From: Mycolicibacterium iranicum
GTDB lineage: Bacteria > Actinomycetota > Actinomycetes > Mycobacteriales > Mycobacteriaceae
Assembly: GCF_014190915.1 (NCBI RefSeq)
Contig: NZ_JACHVU010000002.1
Coordinates: 643,576 to 707,575, forward strand
Direction: 5' to 3'
Length of the DNA: 64,000 nucleotides
Shown here: positions 61,916 to 64,000 of the stretch, piece by piece
Layout of the letters: the number at the start of each line of letters is the position of its first letter
Position numbering within the stretch: the stretch's first letter is position 1
Position numbers and translations under genes: made by a program
Notes under the pieces: model-generated
What the model was told of the DNA's origin: nothing
What the model saw: only the letters and a program-made list of their open reading frames with translations
Databases searched by the model: none

Positions 61916-62934
61916 TCGTCCTGGCCATCGAGAGTTCCTGCGATGAGACGGGCGTCGGCATCGCCGAACTGCGCGACGACGGCTCGGTCACGCTGCTCGC
62001 CGACGAGGTGGCGTCCAGTGTCGACGAACACGCGCGTTTCGGCGGTGTGGTTCCCGAGATCGCCTCACGGGCACATCTGGAGGCGCTGGGCCCGACGATG
62101 CGGCGAGCGCTGGCGGCGGCCGGGGTGGACAAACCCGACGTGGTGGCGGCGACCATCGGGCCGGGGCTGGCAGGCGCGCTGCTGGTGGGAGTGGCTGCGG
62201 CCAAGGCGTATTCAGCAGCGTGGCAGGTGCCGTTCTACGCGGTGAACCATCTCGGCGGGCATCTGGCGGCCGACGTGTTCGACCATGGGCCGCTGCCCGA
62301 GAGTATCGGTCTGCTGGTGTCGGGCGGTCATACGAACCTGCTGCATGTGCGGTCGCTGGGGGAGCCGATCATCGAGCTGGGCTCGACCGTCGACGATGCC
62401 GCGGGCGAGGCGTACGACAAGATCGCCCGGCTGCTGGGGCTCGGGTATCCGGGTGGCAGGGTGCTCGACGAGCTTGCGCGCGAGGGGGATCCGCGAGCGA
62501 TCGTCTTCCCTCGCGGCATGACCGGGCCGCGCGATGACCCGTATGCATTCAGTTTCTCCGGCCTCAAGACGTCGGTGGCACGGTATGTCGAGAGCCATCC
62601 GGAGGCGTCCCAGGCGGACGTCGCCGCGGGTTTCCAGGAGGCGGTGGCCGACGTGCTGACAGCCAAAGCGGTGCGGGCGGCCAAGGAGCTGAACGTGTCG
62701 ACGCTGCTGATCGCCGGGGGAGTGGCGGCGAACTCGCGGCTGCGGGAACTGGCGGCGCAGCGGTGCGCGGAAAACGGGATGACGTTGCGGATTCCGCGGC
62801 CGCGGCTGTGTACGGACAACGGGGCGATGATCGCGTCGTTCGCCGCGCACCTGATCGCGGCGGGCGCTACGCCCTCGCCGCTGGACGCGGCCAGCGATCC
62901 GGGTCTGCCGGTGGTGCAGGGGCAGGTCGCGTGA
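61912..62934 (+). CDS. tsaD: tRNA N6-adenosine threonylcarbamoyltransferase TsaD
   Basis: 340 residues. ASKHA fold with [15 protein letters not shown], metal-binding histidines in [28 protein letters not shown] and the late [15 protein letters not shown]. It transfers the threonylcarbamoyl group to A37. Full length; ATG 61912 overlaps the rimI stop. In M. tuberculosis groES and groEL1 follow this gene, but here an NTF2-like gene and mobile-element remnants follow. Confidence 0.95.
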   Translation: MIVLAIESSCDETGVGIAELRDDGSVTLLADEVASSVDEHARFGGVVPEIASRAHLEALGPTMRRALAAAGVDKPDVVAATIGPGLAGALLVGVAAAKAYSAAWQVPFYAVNHLGGHLAADVFDHGPLPESIGLLVSGGHTNLLHVRSLGEPIIELGSTVDDAAGEAYDKIARLLGLGYPGGRVLDELAREGDPRAIVFPRGMTGPRDDPYAFSFSGLKTSVARYVESHPEASQADVAAGFQEAVADVLTAKAVRAAKELNVSTLLIAGGVAANSRLRELAAQRCAENGMTLRIPRPRLCTDNGAMIASFAAHLIAAGATPSPLDAASDPGLPVVQGQVA

Positions 62935-63371
62935 GCGTGCTCACCGACAAGCTGGCCGTCACGGAGCTGCTGTATCGCTATGCCGAGCTGATCGATGCCG
63001 GCGATTTCGACGGCGTCGGTGAGTTGCTCGGCCGGGGCAACTTCATGGGGGTTGCGGGCTCGCAGCGGATCGCGAAGCTGTTCGCCGCCACGACCCGCAG
63101 ATTCCCGGACCACGACAACACCCCGCGCACTCGTCACCTGGTGCTCAACCCGATCGTCGACGTCGACGGGGGCACTGCGTCGGCACGGTCCACCTTCTGC
63201 GTGGTGCAGCGCACCGACTCGATTGCACTGCAGCCCATCGTGGTTGGGCGGTACGCCGACTCCTTCGCCCGCGACGAGCACGGCTGGCACTTCACCGAGC
63301 GCACCGTCGACGTCGAGATGATCGGCGATGTCTCCGACCACCTGCTGATGGACCCCACGCAGTTCGGCTAG
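62931..63371 (+). CDS. SnoaL-like (NTF2-fold) protein at the end of the tsa operon
   Basis: 146 residues from GTG 62931, overlapping tsaD by 4 bases. NTF2 fold of the hydroxylating-dioxygenase-beta/SnoaL_4 type ([55 protein letters not shown]). Function unknown; several mycobacterial proteins of this type act in steroid or aromatic metabolism. Its TAG stop lies in a CTAG shared with the stop of the opposite-strand HNH remnant, so the two end back to back within 4 bases. Confidence 0.82.
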   Translation: MSVLTDKLAVTELLYRYAELIDAGDFDGVGELLGRGNFMGVAGSQRIAKLFAATTRRFPDHDNTPRTRHLVLNPIVDVDGGTASARSTFCVVQRTDSIALQPIVVGRYADSFARDEHGWHFTERTVDVEMIGDVSDHLLMDPTQFG

Positions 63372-63725
63372 AACGGCGGCGGTTCACCCGGAGGTCTGGC
63401 CGGCTTCGCCGGCACCGCGATCACTCGGTGTTGGTCTCGGTGGCGTTGTTGGGCATTGTGTCGGCGTTCGGCGTTGATGCGGGCGATGGTGTCGGCGGCA
63501 CGGGTGCGTGGTCGTGTGGGCATGGTGGTGTGCCGGTTGGGGTGTGGTGGCGGGGACTGCTGGGCCGGGGGTAGCGGGCTGGTGGTGGTGTGCCAGTCGG
63601 GGAACCACAGGGCGCTGGCGGGAGTGGTGATGTAGGTGTGTCCGCCGGGGGTGGTCCAGGTGACGGTGCCGTCGGGGCTTTGGGTGTCGCTCCAGCCGGG
63701 CCAGAACGTCTTGAGCAGATGGTGA
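63368..63725 (-). pseudogene. 3' fragment of a DUF222/HNH endonuclease (13E12-repeat family) gene
   Basis: Read on the minus strand, the region encodes CHHLLKTFWPGWSDTQSPDG, then TVTWTTPGGHTYITTP, which is the end of the HNH domain (normally CRHHHRLKTF) and the C-terminal tail of 13E12-family proteins. It runs to a stop TAG at 63370-63368. The 5' part, with the DUF222 domain and the rest of the HNH motif, is missing; immediately upstream in this frame the sequence loses similarity and meets a stop (TGA about 36 bases on). The break coincides with the lower-GC DNA at 63726, so a mobile element probably interrupted the gene. Confidence 0.75.
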
Positions 63726-63905
63726 CAACTACTGGCTAACCGCCCTTCTCACGGTCTGCCTCCGCACCGTCCGTGACCAGCGACTATCCACGCTTATCGC
63801 CATCTTGGCAAAATGCGTTCGCTGGTGTCTGAGTTTGCCTAGAGTGGCCAGAGGGCGTGTCAGATGGTTTGTGTATGAGCTGCATGAGCCAGATGGAGCA
63901 CGATA
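63726..63905 (+). other. Lower-GC DNA upstream of an unidentified gene (probable mobile-element end)
   Basis: About 180 bp with visibly lower GC than the chromosome around it, beginning where the HNH fragment ends (GGTGACAACTACTGGCTAAC). It contains no supported gene; a minus-strand reading of 68 codons here has no recognisable features. It probably carries the left end and promoter of an inserted element. I could not find a terminal inverted repeat because the right end is outside the window. Confidence 0.45.
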
Positions 63906-64000
63906 ATGTCCGTGGTTGTTCGGCAGGACAGTCAAGCCGGTGACGGCGAAGACAGCGACGAGATAGACCGGTTGGATTCGGGCCGGCAGGCGTTCGAGGC
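63906..64000 (+). CDS. Start of an unidentified gene cut by the window edge
   Basis: ATG 63906 is preceded by GGAG 7 bases upstream, and the reading frame is open to the end: MSVVVRQDSQAGDGEDSDEI followed by DRLDSGRQAFEA. This acidic start does not identify a family to me. The position next to an interrupted 13E12-type gene and the lower GC suggest a transposase, maturase or other mobile-element protein, but the sequence seen is too short to decide. Confidence 0.45.
   Translation, partial: MSVVVRQDSQAGDGEDSDEIDRLDSGRQAFE

Noticed and set aside
63384..63728. 114-codon His/Pro/Thr-rich open frame on the minus strand
   Set aside because: It is an out-of-frame reading of the HNH remnant; the neighbouring frame encodes the recognisable 13E12 C-terminus.
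63729..63935. 68-codon minus-strand open frame in the lower-GC segment
   Set aside because: No ribosome site or recognisable features, and it overlaps the better-supported plus-strand start at 63906.

Overview
The window is chromosomal DNA from a mycobacterium, most likely a fast-growing environmental species of the Mycolicibacterium vanbaalenii/smegmatis kind. GC is high throughout. The ribosomal operons, the ESX-4 secretion locus, glmM-glmS, nnrD, gadB, alr and tsaE-tsaB-rimI-tsaD keep the order I know from the Mycobacterium tuberculosis Rv3419c-Rv3460c region. No tRNA, rRNA or CRISPR array was seen.

Layout. (1) 1-5142, minus strand: a cNMP-binding protein (cut by the window edge), a receiver-glutaredoxin-thioredoxin reductase fusion that has lost its redox cysteines and lies behind a DosR-like box, then a UspA, flotillin and NfeD-type cluster. 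(2) 5484-10220: infA-rpmJ-rpsM-rpsK-rpsD-rpoA-rplQ-truA. (3) 10222-13940: three tandem secreted cutinase-family proteins, a DMT exporter and a divergent CGNR regulator. (4) 13983-23416: the ESX-4 type VII secretion locus (eccB4, mycP4, eccD4, eccC4, an Rv3446c-like protein, esxU, esxT), closed by a strong hairpin. (5) 23527-39805: a roughly 16-kb accessory block between esxT and rplM, bounded by two paralogous GAF regulators. It encodes a coenzyme-B12-dependent diol/glycerol dehydratase with its two reactivase subunits, an aldehyde dehydrogenase, glycerol kinase, an aquaglyceroporin, a PduO-C/HbpS-like protein, a uroporphyrinogen methyltransferase, a LuxR regulator and a FhuF-like iron-sulfur protein, without microcompartment shell genes. 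(6) 39976-43191: rplM-rpsI, a small secreted protein and glmM. (7) 43234-52399: two ESX-associated proteins (Rv3440c/Rv3439c-like), a bacterial Insig homologue, an acyl-CoA dehydrogenase with a divergent TetR, an MFS exporter, a geranylgeranyl-reductase-like flavoprotein, two F420-type proteins and a hydrolase-like protein without a nucleophile serine. (8) 52438-63371: glmS, a STAS protein, nnrD, gadB, alr and the tsa operon. (9) 63368-64000: a truncated DUF222/HNH (13E12-type) remnant next to lower-GC DNA with the start of an unidentified gene, probably a mobile insertion.

How the parts work together. The most informative signals are regulatory. Three promoters in the B12-diol block share a direct repeat TGCAACG-N4-TGCAACG placed exactly 10 bp before a -10-like hexamer (in front of the aldehyde dehydrogenase, the dehydratase small subunit and the LuxR gene), which suggests a single regulon. 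Three genes of ESX type (eccC4, esxU and the Rv3440c-like gene) each follow GGAAC-N17-CGTCC/T, which matches the SigM (ECF) promoter consensus. Several starts appear leaderless. Convergent genes are packed with almost no space: nine tail-to-tail junctions range from a 7-bp gap to a 76-bp overlap. Three perfect or near-perfect short tandem repeats sit exactly on gene boundaries.
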